This document shows, in pieces, positions 46,739 through 57,895 of a DNA stretch of 64,000 nt. The notes beneath the pieces are model-generated. The model saw nothing but the letters and a program-made list of their open reading frames with translations, did no database searches and was not told the origin of the DNA. The first letter of the stretch is position 1; each line of letters begins with the position of its first letter. The translations under genes and the position numbers were made by a program. The DNA comes from Rhytidiadelphus loreus (taxonomy: Eukaryota > Streptophyta > Bryopsida > Hypnales > Hylocomiaceae): contig OX344762.1 in the NCBI GenBank assembly GCA_947034895.1, forward strand, positions 38,544,760 through 38,608,759. Direction: 5' to 3'.

Positions 46739-49700
46739 CAATCCTCCTTGAAGCACACTAATTCAAAAGGTATGATTGTTTTAACAAGTAGACTAGACCT
46801 TGTGCAAATTTTTTTCCCTGAAAATTGTAAGAATTGAGTTCAATAATGAATCCAATATCTTATTTTTTCAAAAAGATGCTAATTATAACTATTTGCAAAA
46901 GCAAATGTTCCATAAATTTCACAATAACTAATCCAAATGAAATAAATCAATATTTCCATATATAGACAAAAAATTAATCTATTGGAAATTATAATTTTTT
47001 TAATTATTTCAATTTTTGTGAATTTTTTTGCTAGGGCTTGACTATTTTGCACCTAATGTAGAATTTTGTTAGAAAAGCAAAATATGACCTTCAACAATGA
47101 TTACTTCTAATCGAAGCTACATTATCCATCCACGCATGTGATCAACTCACCTCTATATGTGACCATTGTGACTTTTATTTTATATTTTGTTTGCATTCAT
47201 TATTGGTTACTACATGCTCACTCTTTGTATGAAGGTGACCTATTTCGAAGACCACTTTGTTTAGATTCCCATATCCATATGAAGGTCAAATTTTTGTTGC
47301 CACTTTCTCCTAAGATAGAAATGAGACCTCAAAATTTTCAATCTTCAATTGGTGTCATTGGTAGTACAAAGAGCAATGGGGTCCTAGACAATTTTGTAAG
47401 AAGAAATCATGTTTAATCCTCGGTTTAATCCCTAAATACCCAATCAAACAATTTATGGTTGTTGCCCAACATCAAGGGTTGTCCAAATCCCCCTCCACAT
47501 TTAAAAAAAATTAAATCTCACATTTTTTTTCATCATCAAGTTGTCTTTCCATAGCTGATTTTTTTTTATTTAGATAGAAAATCTACCTTGTGTGTTTTTT
47601 CAAAGCCAAACACTCCAAATTATGCTCGTTGCAATTTGTCTTGGGAGAGAAACCTAGCCAATCAAAGGCCATCCTAAGAAAAAAATTACATGGGTGTGTA
47701 AGTGTGCATGGGTTTGATTGGTTGGAGCATATAATCAATGGTCACGGATGCGTAAATTTTTGTTTTTTCCAATGTAACTCACTTGATTGCAAGGCTTTGA
47801 AAAGAGCCTTCAATTGCTACAAATGAATCCTTGTGAAAATTCGCATGCATGTTCTTAACTATTTATAATTCCATTTGGTCAAAAATGGCAAACTCTTCTT
47901 TTATGAAAATTTGAGATACAGGCCCCCAAAGTCACTCTGCTTGGGAGAAAAACCCAATGTAACTCACTTTGATTGAAGAGATCTCAACATTCTTATGGTC
48001 AAAGTCTTTGAAAATTGGGGGACGGACTATGAACAAGATCCTATTGTTACAGTAACTTTGAGTAACTGGAGAATCTGTTGTTCTGTTTTGATTCACATTA
48101 TTGAAGGTGATCGAGGTATTGGAAATCGATCGTGCCTGTTCTAAGGAACATGGCAATGACTGATTGACGTGGTGCCGGCCTGATTTAGCGAATGGATTGA
48201 GGCTTGATTTCTTCGTTTGTGTAGTCACCACTGTCACTTGTAAGTAGTGCCCGAAGTAGTGTGATCAGTGAATGGAGTGCACCGGAATTTTGCTGAGAAG
48301 TTATTTTGGAGCACAAGTATTTTTGAGAATCACGATTACACCGCCAATTCAATCAAGAATACGGGAGTCCCGAGGGCAGGTTCGTCTTGATATTGTTAAA
48401 TTTGGTTGAAGATAATTTCTTAGAGAAACTTGAAGTTTTTCTGTACAACTTCAAAATCTAAAAAGATATGTCTTATACCGTATTCTGTTTGTGGAATTCA
48501 AGAAAATTATTCAACAAGTTTTACTACTACGATAATGATTTGACTTCTGACAAGCTGTGCTGAGTACGAGCGTGCAATGGATATGTGAGTGAAGTGACTT
48601 TGGGCAGCTACTGGTGTGTTAGGAGCTCTTCGGGCAGGAGTCACATTCTGTTACATTGGCATTCCCTTCGTTTCGCACTTCTTCCTTTATTCTCTCAGGG
48701 TGATCGAAATATTCCTATTTGATAAAAGTTGTAGTAAGTTCGATATCTTCTTATGACGATTATGCCCTTGGCATGATTGTGCAGGATGTACGAGCTTGCA
48801 GCATTTACCCTTGCTTTTCGAACAGTTTCACAACAGAATGATGCTTTGTGCATACCAACATGCCCAGACCGTGAGCTACTATTCACCTTCATTTGGGGTT
48901 TAGTATGCAATGCAATATGTTTTTTCATTTCACCGAAGAATCATTCGCAACATTTTTCTAGGATGTGATGATTGGGTAATCTCTAATGATGAAGAAAATT
49001 TGTAATATTGAATATTTCATGTTCGCACTGCAGTTTACTTCTGTTCAATTGACAGCAGTCCTTCGGATCTTCAGATACAGGATCAATCTACAGAAAATTT
49101 TCATTGTGTCGGTGTCCGAAGAGAGTACAAAGAGTATAAATTTCCATGAGAGTACAAAGAGAATCGACGTGTATTCAAGCTATGCGGTGAATTGTCCTGT
49201 TAATTGGGTTCATAGAATAGAATGTATCACCAGTATATGAAATTAAGGCCAATTTACATCAATTTCTGAATCTAGTGATGAAATGTCCAGAGGATCAAGC
49301 GTTAGATCGGTGCTTAAGTCTGTCCAGCGAAACATCCGAGACCAGCCCCCATCAGAAGTGAGATTGTTGTCAGATTTCCACAGCCTTCACAAATTACCTG
49401 GTAAATGTCCTTCGATGGATTCCCTGCCGAGACATTTGAGCACAATACAACTTCGGAGCATTTTCTGGTGGATACTCTTGAATACATGTACCAGTCAACC
49501 TTAACCGTAAACTTGCCTCGCAACAGGATTCTCACATTCTCATTTAAGGTGACGTCCTTGCAAGTAAGGTTTCAAGAACGGAGTAGCTTATGCATATTCA
49601 TCAGCAAGTGGTGCAAACATAATTGACTTCGTGTCAATAGCCACTGTGAAAACAGGATTGTCGACTGTCACTTAAAGTGGTCTCCAACCTCCCACTTTAA

Positions 49701-49903
49701 AATTGCAGAAGAAATTTATACATAGTGATCAAAACTTGATGTTAACGAATTTGGCTCTTGTACCCAAACATCTCTCCGCAACTCTATACATCTCCCCCAA
49801 ATCTCACTCCCACATATTGGATAAAATGCTTGAATAGTATCCTCAGGTATCTATCAACATAACGTAAGCAACCGACTTTACTTTATTTCGATTGCAGCAT
49901 CCA
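46739..49903. other. intergenic region, no supported gene
   Basis: Frames up to about 100 codons occur (47138-47416 plus, 47932-48237 minus, 49283-49504 plus), but none has a recognizable domain and several overlap on opposite strands. From about 47930 to 49860 composition is more balanced than in the AT-rich spacers. This could reflect an unrecognized noncoding transcript or an old gene remnant. The last part should hold the 3' end of the minus-strand dehydrogenase gene. Confidence 0.4.
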
Positions 49904-50857
49904 TCAAGCACCAGCTCGCTGCTTGAGCAATTCCAAGGACACATCCCAGAGACGAGCGGCATCATCAGGGTCGACAGCATGAGGCCGCACACCATATGGA
50001 GCTGAATGCACTCCCAACCCCGGCACCACTTCCGCTTGGTTGTTATCCTCAAAGTACCGCCCGCCTCTGCCTTCCACCAGTGGCGAAGCTGCCAGCAACA
50101 CCTGCGTGGCAGCGCCCTGTTCCACAGTTTTGTAAGAAAGGGTTGACATATATTTCTCCATTTCCGGAGTAAGCTTCACGTGCCGTCCCAAATTCGTTTG
50201 AATGACACCAGGGTGGCAAGCGTTCACGATGATTCCGTCCTTGGCCCACCGCTTATTCGCTTCCACGGCGAACAGCACATTCGCCGTCTTGCTCTGCCCG
50301 TACGCCACAAACCCCTCGTAGCTCCGATTCGCAAAATGTAGATCGTCGAACACAACTGGTGACGTGCGGTGGCCGCGGGAGCTCACGGAGACGACGCGGG
50401 CGTGCCCTGCTGCGGCGAGGGCGTCATGGAGCCCGAGTGTGAGCTCGAAGTGGCCCAAGTGGTTGGTGGCGAATTGCTGCTCCCATCCTTCCGGGGTCAG
50501 CGTGAGCTCGGGGAGCGCCATGATCCCGGCGTTGTTCACCAGGATGTGGAGAGGGCCTTTCCATGCTTTTGTGAACGCCGTAATGGAGGCGTGGCTGTTG
50601 AGGTCGAGAGGCGCGACGAACACGTTGGGGTTGCCCGCCTTGGAGGTGATGTCAGTGGCGATGCGTTCGCCGGCTTGCACGTCGCGGACTGCGAGAGTGA
50701 CTTCGGCGCCGGTGGACGCGAGCGCGCGGGCTGTCTCGATGCCGAGGCCCGAAGATGCGCCCGTGACGATGGCGCGCTTGCCGGTGAGGTCCACGCCTTT
50801 GATGACATCTTCAGCGGTGGAGTCTTTAGTGAAGGGAGTAGTAATGCGGTCAGTCAT
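49904..50857 (-). CDS. short-chain dehydrogenase/reductase, intronless
   Basis: A single 317-residue frame, uninterrupted, starting with ATG at 50857. It has the classical SDR layout: cofactor motif TGASSGLG at 32-39, an aspartate-containing PLDL strand near 83-86, NNAG at 108-111, the active-site Asn in TNHLGHF (residue 132), Ser in VSVSS near 159-160, and YGQSK (Tyr 186, Lys 190). The basic residue after the second strand (AVRD) favours NADP(H). Closest remembered relatives are WWOX/retinol-dehydrogenase-like SDRs, but wording such as DLTGKRAIVTGASSGLG and AYGQSKTANVLFAVEA is more like actinobacterial and fungal members than plant TIC32-type ones. The substrate is unknown. GC content is far above the surroundings and there is no intron. 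No targeting peptide is evident. Confidence 0.92.
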   Translation of the reverse strand: MTDRITTPFTKDSTAEDVIKGVDLTGKRAIVTGASSGLGIETARALASTGAEVTLAVRDVQAGERIATDITSKAGNPNVFVAPLDLNSHASITAFTKAWKGPLHILVNNAGIMALPELTLTPEGWEQQFATNHLGHFELTLGLHDALAAAGHARVVSVSSRGHRTSPVVFDDLHFANRSYEGFVAYGQSKTANVLFAVEANKRWAKDGIIVNACHPGVIQTNLGRHVKLTPEMEKYMSTLSYKTVEQGAATQVLLAASPLVEGRGGRYFEDNNQAEVVPGLGVHSAPYGVRPHAVDPDDAARLWDVSLELLKQRAGA

Positions 50858-51215
50858 GGTGCTCCTCTTGGCGGCTATGGCTTGGACAAGTGGAGAAGGG
50901 CGATCAAAACTCTCACGGATTTAGTTGATCAGAACGACTAATTAACAACCTGCACTCCCTAGATCAGGCACTCAGAAGGAGTCTGCTTTCACAGAATTTG
51001 CACTAAGCTTATTGATGAAATTTCGGGCAGTAAAACAGCCTTCAACCAGGTGCTGAAGTTGCAATCCTCTAACAGTGCTTGGTTGCGCTAGAAGAAAGCT
51101 TGGTTGCTTCAAGGATCAGCAATCCATTCAGGGTTCGTCAGAAAAGCTCTTACACTTCTGATCCCACCAATAAATTAACTCTTCCTGGCTGTTCCAAGAG
51201 TGAAGGAGATGAATA

Positions 51216-51223
51216 TTTATACG
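51216..51223 (-). promoter_or_regulatory. candidate TATA box of the dehydrogenase gene
   Basis: On the minus strand CGTATAAATATTC contains a TATAAATA consensus. It lies about 360 bp upstream of the ATG at 50857, which would imply a leader of roughly 330 bases, plausible for a bryophyte. An ACGT core is directly adjacent. Confidence 0.35.
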
Positions 51224-51299
51224 TGAACGTTGCTTGATGGCCAAGCCCTCCCATGGACTTTCCTTTCTTCCTTCTCATTCGTATTAACTTATCCCTGAG

Positions 51300-52283
51300 A
51301 GAGAGCCAGACACAGAAAGCATTTCATGCAAGGCCACCAGAGAGAGGTTCAGAACTGTGGGAAGCAGGATGTCAGTTGTGAGGTGTGAGCACTGATTTTA
51401 TTGGCTCTGTCCTTGGACAGAGACTATGCCATCGACTCTGCGTCTGTATCCGTGGGTCTGAGAAAGTCTAAATCTTATCTCTTACCTTGTTCTCACCAGC
51501 GATCTCAGAAGTGGCTAAATTTCGCCCATTTTCTACCAAAATTTCAAGTGTGCTAAATGTACATGGGAGGAAATCCCCTAAAAATGAGGATTTGAGCAAG
51601 TTTACAGAGCTCGTTCACAGAAAAATAATCATTTCTTTCTGTCATCCGATGTCGCGCTCGCAGTCATCCACTACGTCACTTGCTCGTGGTGGCAAATCAT
51701 CACCCTGAGCCGTCGATTTTTTGCCACGCCAGCTCCTGCACAGCCGTCCGATTAGCAAGCGGTGGTCCCTTAGGGTTTAGGGTTCAAGGAGGGCATTAGC
51801 ATTACCAGCTCCCTACCTTACCTGATTTTTAGCAGCCGTAATCGTGCTTACCTCCATAATTCTCTGTTGTTGTCGTGGTGCGATCTGGGGTCGTTGGTGC
51901 TGGTCTGCTCACTCTGTTGGACTGATGTTTTTTGAGATTGGTGCCTTCAATTTTGGAGGGATTTGGAATTTGGATTCCAATGCTGCAACGTCACTTCCAA
52001 TGCTGCAGACTTACAGTTCCAGAATGAAGAAGCGCCGTCGTTCCAATTTCGAAATCGTGAGTGCCACTTCTTGAAAGTTGTTGAATTCAATGTTATCGGT
52101 GATGCTGTCTCTTGCATTCAGTGCCTGGAGGAAATGGAGGCTCTAATTGAATTCAGATTGAGAGGTTCGTTGGACGTTGAAGTGGACGTTGGGTCATTGG
52201 CAATTCAGAAACTGGAAAGGGAAGTTTCTTCAGTGTTGTTGCATTCTTCATCTCATTTGCTATTAAAGACCATGCTTTCGATG
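51300..52283. other. GC-richer spacer before the transposase-like pseudogene
   Basis: No gene is recognized. The 175-codon frame at 51963-52490 runs into the minisatellite, which makes it low in complexity. The region may be the 5' part of the mobile element whose coding relic begins near 52834, but no terminal inverted repeat was identified. Confidence 0.35.
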
Positions 52284-52586
52284 TTGTGGTCACTTGCAGT
52301 TGCTGCACTCATACTTGCTCTTGCTTTCGACGTTGTGGTCACTTGCATTTGCTGCACTCATACTGCTCTTGCTTGTTTGATTCATTGTGGTCACTTGCAT
52401 TTGCTGCACTCATACTGCTCTTGCTTGTTTGATTCATTGTGGTCACTTGCATTTGCTGCACTCATATTGCTCTTGCTTTCGACGTTGTAGTCACTTGCAT
52501 TTGTTGCACTCATACTACTCTTGCTTTTGACGTTGTGGTCACTTGCATTTGCTGCACTGGTACTTGCTCTTGCTTGTTTGATTCAT
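52284..52586. repeat. 48-52 bp minisatellite, 6 copies
   Basis: The phrase TTGTGGTCACTTGCA starts (with minor variation) at 52284, 52333, 52385, 52437, 52485 and 52533. Each unit continues TTTGCTGCACTCATAC(T)GCTCTTGCTT and ends either TCGACG or GTTTGATTCA, so two unit lengths alternate. It lies about 250 bp upstream of the transposase-like frame and is probably part of the same element. Confidence 0.85.
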
Positions 52587-52833
52587 TTATGAATACGCTT
52601 GCTTAATCTTGGCATTGGAGTTTTTTTTGCAATTCTTGGGGACTTGCGGTGCAAGGATCAGGGCGATGGCTCCCCGATTGAAATTACCCGACAACTTCAG
52701 GGTGAAGACCTTCTAGTCTAGTTGCAACAGTCATGGTGTTGGGAATTTGGCACCTCCGACGCTGGCAAGTGGTGCTGGTGCCGTGCCTTCTGCTCCCATC
52801 GAAATCGACTGCAGCACCGAGTAGGAGGTCGTC

Positions 52834-55156
52834 GTGATCTCGGAGACTCGGCTACTTGAGTCCGTATCTGTGCCACCACAATTTCAATGCCCCTCGAAGA
52901 CCACTGTGATGTCGCCAGAGCCCAAATTTGTCTCCATGCGAAGGGGGAGGAAGAGAGCGACTGCAGACACGGGGGTTTCTTCTGCGCCAACGCCGAAAAA
53001 AAAGAAAATTGTGCCCAGTACAATCACAAGGCGATGGCAAACTGTTTGGGCTTGCAAGTTCACGTGGGCAGAGGGAGAGTTTGATTCGAACAGCGACTTG
53101 GTTGGTGTGATTTGCCGATGTTGCAGCACCATATCCGGAAGGAGGAAGGTCATTGTGGCGAAGGGGGATAATTTGGAAAAACATGAAGGAAAGAGAGTGT
53201 GCAAGGAAGATGGGGTGCCTTCCCCTGAACTCAAGAAAGGCGACACATTCATCAAATCGGATTGCAAACACCTGGAGTTCTGCAAGCGGTGGTCTGCCCG
53301 GAATCGCGTTGGAACAGTGGCGGATCAACTCGTCTCAAGGTTGGAGGGCGAACTAAAAAGAAAGGGAGTACAGTTTTCTACTCTCTTCCAAGTTCTTAGT
53401 CATGGTCGACCAATGTGTGATTATGAACGTGAGCAATATTTGCTCAAGCACCTTAAGGTCAAAAACTTACCACGAAAACATTGGTCTGAGACTAGCGGCT
53501 GGGAGATGAGTGAGCATCTTCATGCATCTGTTTTGTCGTCTTTGATGGCTGTGGTTCGGTCTGCTCGCATCATATCTATTAGTGTTGATGAAGTGTCGGC
53601 TGTAGATAACACATTGTAGCTAGGGGTTCATGTGTACGCAATGGATTCCTGGGAGAGAGTCCCGCACTTGTTGCATCTCTCTTGTATATCTGACGGTGGT
53701 TGTGCAGATAACTTGACAAATGCAATTATGTTTGCTTTGATGGGTGAAGGAGGGTTGAGTGCGGAGGAGATTTTGTCAAAACTTGTCTGCTTTGGAGCAG
53801 ACGGGGTAAGTACGTTCCAGGGAGTAAAAAACGGGGTCTCTACCCAAATTCGGCAAAAGTGGGCCCCTTTTGTGATTGGTGCAAGTTGTGCCAGTCATCG
53901 AATAAACCTTGTGGTAGAGACTTTGTCGAACTACCCACTGGTTTCCCGATTGGAAGGACTGTTCAACTCGGTATATTCCTACTTTTGTTGTAGTCACAAA
54001 AGGCATTCTGAACTTCAGAAGCTAGCTGATCTCATGGAAACTAAGGCCAAGAAAATGTTGAGAAATGTTGAGACACGCTGGATCTCCATGAGGAGTCCAG
54101 CACAGAGGATAATGAGTGAATACAAAGTGTTGATCATGAAAATGGGGGTGGACATGTCCGCCCCTACTGGTCAGAAAGGGAATTCTTCAGCATTCCGGAA
54201 TTTCGAAACACTAGTGGACATTGAAGTCCTACTTTCGCTAGCCTGTTTTGTACCGATGCTGAACACCGTTCACTACATGATTAAGTTGACGCAGGCAAGA
54301 GATATATTTGTATGTGACTTCATGCAAGCCATTAAGGTTTGCCAAAACGAGCTTCTGAGGATGTTCATCAAACCGTCCAGTGCTTTCAAAACTGTGGAGT
54401 TTTGTCGATACAGTGAAATCATCGCTCTCAAAAGTGTCGACATTCCTCTGGAGTGGCGAGACTTGGACGGTAACAGTGGAGTGAGGCACCTAGTGTTTAA
54501 TCTAGGAGTGACGACAGTTTGGGCCTAGTGCATTGACAAGCAGACGGGGAGTAGAATTTTTGTAACTGAAGAGGAGTTTTATCGTATCTAGGACTCTGTT
54601 GAGCGGCAGTTTGCGGGTGAGTTTCTCCTTACTCGATTTGTTGTGCTTGTCTGTGCTTCTGTGCTTCTTCTGTGTTTCTTGCTGTGCTTCTTTTGTGTTT
54701 CTTGCTATACTTCTTCTGTGCTTGTCTTTTCTTTCCCGAGTTAGGCTCTGTTGCTTTCGGTGAAGCCTTCCCGTTATTCTGAACATGTTTGGCTGGTTGG
54801 CTTGCTTTGTCACAGAGGTTGCCCAATCGCTTTCTGATGAACTTGACAAGCGATTTCCTCAGCAGGAGTTACTGGATGCTTTTGGGATAATATACCCACA
54901 GTATTGGAAGCAGGAGGGCGTTGACGAAAGTTTCCCGCAGCACTTGAAAGTGTTGAAATTTTTTTACTGTGGTGCCAAGCTTGTCAATGGAGGGAGCCCT
55001 TTGACAGAGGATGGAACGCGGTTAAAATTGGTCGTCATGGAGATGTTTGAGTTGCAGCTTCAGTATCCTCCTCATTCCATGTATCTTAGTTTTCATGAGA
55101 TTATGCTGGCTTCGAAATTCAAATTTCAATGTTTTTCCTTGACATTGAACACATGA
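52834..55156 (+). pseudogene. hAT/DUF4371-type transposase-like gene with three in-frame TAG stops
   Basis: One frame runs 52834-54616, then a probable intron (GCGG|GTGAGT at 54617, TTTGTCACAG acceptor ending 54815) leads to 54816-55156. The N-terminus has a basic KKKK stretch and a BED-like zinc finger (CRCC ... DNLEKHEGK). The core has SVDEVSAVDNT, VHVYAMDSWERVPHLLHL, FGADGVSTFQGVKNGV, CASHRINLVVETLSNYP and RNVETRWISM, typical of hAT-related transposases with the ZNF862/DUF4371 arrangement. Such proteins cut and paste DNA with an RNase H-like fold. TAG stops at 53617, 54526 and 54589 break the frame. A C-terminal hAT dimerization block is not visible. No target duplication or terminal repeats could be assigned. 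Confidence 0.75.
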
Positions 55157-55391
55157 GTGGGAGACTGCTGTCTTCTGCGAGTTGAAGATGATGGAGCGTG
55201 CAATTCGGGGGAGCCTTCAACAACGTTGTGAACTTGTGATGTTGTGATGTTTTGTGTGCTAACTTCTAATGTGTTATGTTGTTTGTTTGTCTTGTGCAGA
55301 ACACTAACACTGCACAGGGCAGTCTTGCTTTTGCAAGTAGGGTTCAATCCCCTAGTTAGTGAATGTTTTTTACATGTCAATGTGATTGATA

Positions 55392-55474
55392 TTGTGCATG
55401 AGAATGCTGAAAAAAGTGTGTTGCACATGAAAATGCTGGAAAAGTGTGTTGCACATGAGAATGCTGAAAAATGA
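55392..55474. repeat. short tandem repeat, 3 units of about 28 bp
   Basis: The unit TTGCACATGAGAATGCTGAA plus AAAGTGTG is present three times with minor differences. It lies downstream of the transposase-like relic. Confidence 0.8.
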
Positions 55475-57274
55475 GCATGTCACTTAATCAAAACTAAATA
55501 TACTTCTGAACACACTTTCAATGGCAAAATTTGCAATTCCTTCACGCAAGATCACTAACACTTAGCAATGAAAGCTGCACCCTAAATCAAAAATAGCCAT
55601 TTGTCTCTTACTTAAGTCCCAGCCTTGTCGCAAATCTTCATTTACTAAGGAAAAAAAATTTATCAAAAATTCTACAATTTCCAATCAAAGTTATGAGACT
55701 CTTTTTACCACGGAAATAGGCTTTCGCAGAAATAGCCCACCCTACTGTCACGCATATAGCCTTCCAGCGAATTCTGTAAAGGCGATTCTAGGATCGCTGG
55801 TTCTCACTGTAAGGTAAAACAACCCATAACAGTCAGATCACCCATAAGGTAATGTGCTCATAAACCGTCAGTTTACCAGCTGTTGGGCCTTTTCGATGGT
55901 TTTTGGATGCCTAAAAATATTTTCACTTATTTTTCATTTGAAGAGAAGTTGATGCGGGATGCAACCCAAGTGGTTTCATATTTTTCTGAGCATTTATGAA
56001 TTACTTATGAATTTCCAAAGAATTCTGCCATAGGCACCTATTTGTGATCCTAGGCCTTGCAAAACCCACACACGCGCGGTCTGAAAAAAGATATGGTGTG
56101 ACCAAAAACAAGCAATGAAGCATTGAACAAGTACGGAGTAATACTTAAGGTTCCTAAATGTGACCTTTACTAAACTGAAGCCAAAAAATCAATATTGTCT
56201 TCACATACTTTGAAGTCCAATTCAAAGTGCTCTAAGTTTTGCATCCGATTTTCAAATTCAATAAAACTTGTTGTAAAATTTGCGCTCTCTCTTCTAGTTT
56301 GTGAGATAAAATTTTCAGATCAATCCGAGTTATACTGATTTCTTAGGAGCCAATCAAAGTTCACAAGTTCAATTTAAGTTCACCAAACTGCATCTGCTGG
56401 CTGCAGCTTTGGGGGCTTCTATCTCCTTCATTCTAAGTTTGTTTTCAGTAAAATTTGTTGGGTTATGTTCTCCTTGAAGTCTAGTTATTGTGGTAAAATT
56501 TTCATGTCAATTCAAGTCGTTTTGAATGTTTGGGAGCAATTCGAAGTTCTAAATCCCGACATTCTTCAATCACAATGAACTTCGGCGGCTTATAACTTCT
56601 TCATACAAGGTTCGTTTTCAATATTTTTTTGTTGGAAAAGTTGCGCCTAATAGTCTAGTTTGTGTGGCTAAAATTTCATATCAATCCAAGAATTAATGAG
56701 TGACTGAGAATCATTTTAGTGAAAGGATGTTTAGCCATAAATTTGTTTCTTGCAAAAATGAAGCGAACACATGTCTTGTATCCACTCTTAGTTCAAAATC
56801 GACCCACCCTGGCTCTTATTACACCATATGTGTAGTATAAACCAACATCTATCAAACCTTATTAAGCTCTCACATTATCAAAAGCCCATTTCAAAACTGC
56901 TTAGTGTCCATTTCAAAATTGCTTAGTGTCCATTTCAGAGCCTCCTATAGGGACGGTTCCAAGAAGCGAGTCGCAATTCGAGTCACCTACCTTAGTGGAC
57001 AACACATGACCCCATGACGGTTTTCTTAGACCACAATCAATATCTAACTTGACACTCATGGAGTGATTAGTGACCACATTAGGAACATCCAACTTTTTTA
57101 GTGTAAGAGCATTCTCACGGCAGACTCGACAAACAAGGGCACCAAATGGGCATTTGATGACTGTAGTTGCAAACCAAGGCCAAAATCACAAAAAATTGCT
57201 TTCAATTAAATAAGAGAATTAAATCCACCAACCATCTCACGTTTGTTGAAAAATATCTCTATCTTACCTTGAGA
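55475..57274. repeat. noncoding spacer with three diverged units of about 180 bp
   Basis: No gene is recognized. Near 56298, 56484 and 56657 a phrase of the form GTTTGTGTGGCTAAAATTT followed by CATATCAATCCAAG recurs, spaced 186 and 173 bp, each preceded by CTTCATTCTAAGTTTGTTTTCA-like sequence. It looks like a decayed tandem array. Near 56890-56935 TTTCAAAATTGCTTAGTGTCCA is duplicated in tandem. Confidence 0.5.
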
Positions 57275-57895
57275 TTAGAATTGAGTAGAAAAACTCTTTA
57301 TATACATATAAAGTAGTAGGATGTAGAACAACCCATGTGGGATAATGTAAATTAGAATTAGTAGGAGCTCAACCACTCATAGTTAAGTCAAAAGTAGGTT
57401 TTGTTTTTCAATAGAATTTCAAACCTCATTTAGGCATGGTAGAATTTTTTTTTTCAAAACACTTTGAACTAAGAAAAGTTGGTAAATGAAGAGAAATTTC
57501 AATTACAGAATCTCTGATCAAAAGTTATAGACAAATTAGAGAGAAGGGTTGGAAGGGAATTATTTTTTCCAATTTCAAACTTCCTCTCTCAAATCTGTCA
57601 ATATATTTTGATTGGAGGTTCTAAATCTCAAACGGATTTTTGGAAATGAAATTTCTCTTCATTTACCAACTTTTATTAGTTCAAAGTGTTTTGAACCTTT
57701 TTTTTCTACTATGCCTAAATGAGGTTTGAAAATCTATTAAAAAACAAAACCTACATTTGACTTAACTATGAGTAGTTGAGTTCCTACTAATTCTAATTTA
57801 CATTATCCCACATGTGTTGTTTTACATCCTACTACCTCATGTGTATATAATGAACTCTTCTTCTCATCTAAAACTCAATTTTGATTGATAATGTA
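57275..57895. repeat. long inverted repeat, arms about 235 bp
   Basis: Left arm about 57275-57510 and right arm about 57640-57880 are imperfect reverse complements. Examples are AGTAGGATGTAGAACAACCC against TTTTACATCCTACT, GGATAATGTAAATTAGAATT against AATTCTAATTTACATTATCC, and CCTCATTTAGGCATGGTAGAA against TTCTACTATGCCTAAATGAGG. Each arm contains a TATATAAAG-like box near its outer end. The layout fits two retrotransposon long terminal repeats lying head to head, the right one just upstream of the copia relic. If transcribed it would form a long hairpin. Confidence 0.75.

Noticed and set aside
49904..50857. Bacterial contamination as the source of the dehydrogenase
   Set aside because: The sequence is continuous with AT-rich plant-like DNA and transposon relics on both sides, so contamination is less likely than transfer or an old host gene.
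50364..50941. Two plus-strand frames of 186 and 190 codons opposite the dehydrogenase
   Set aside because: They are antisense shadows of a GC-rich coding sequence; the minus-strand frame has all SDR motifs.
52284..52586. Evenly spaced repeats considered as a CRISPR-like array
   Set aside because: The units are head-to-tail copies with no unique spacers, in a eukaryotic nuclear context.
55320..55350. GGTTCAATCCC-like sequence suggesting a tRNA T-arm
   Set aside because: No matching D-arm, anticodon arm or acceptor stem could be built around it.
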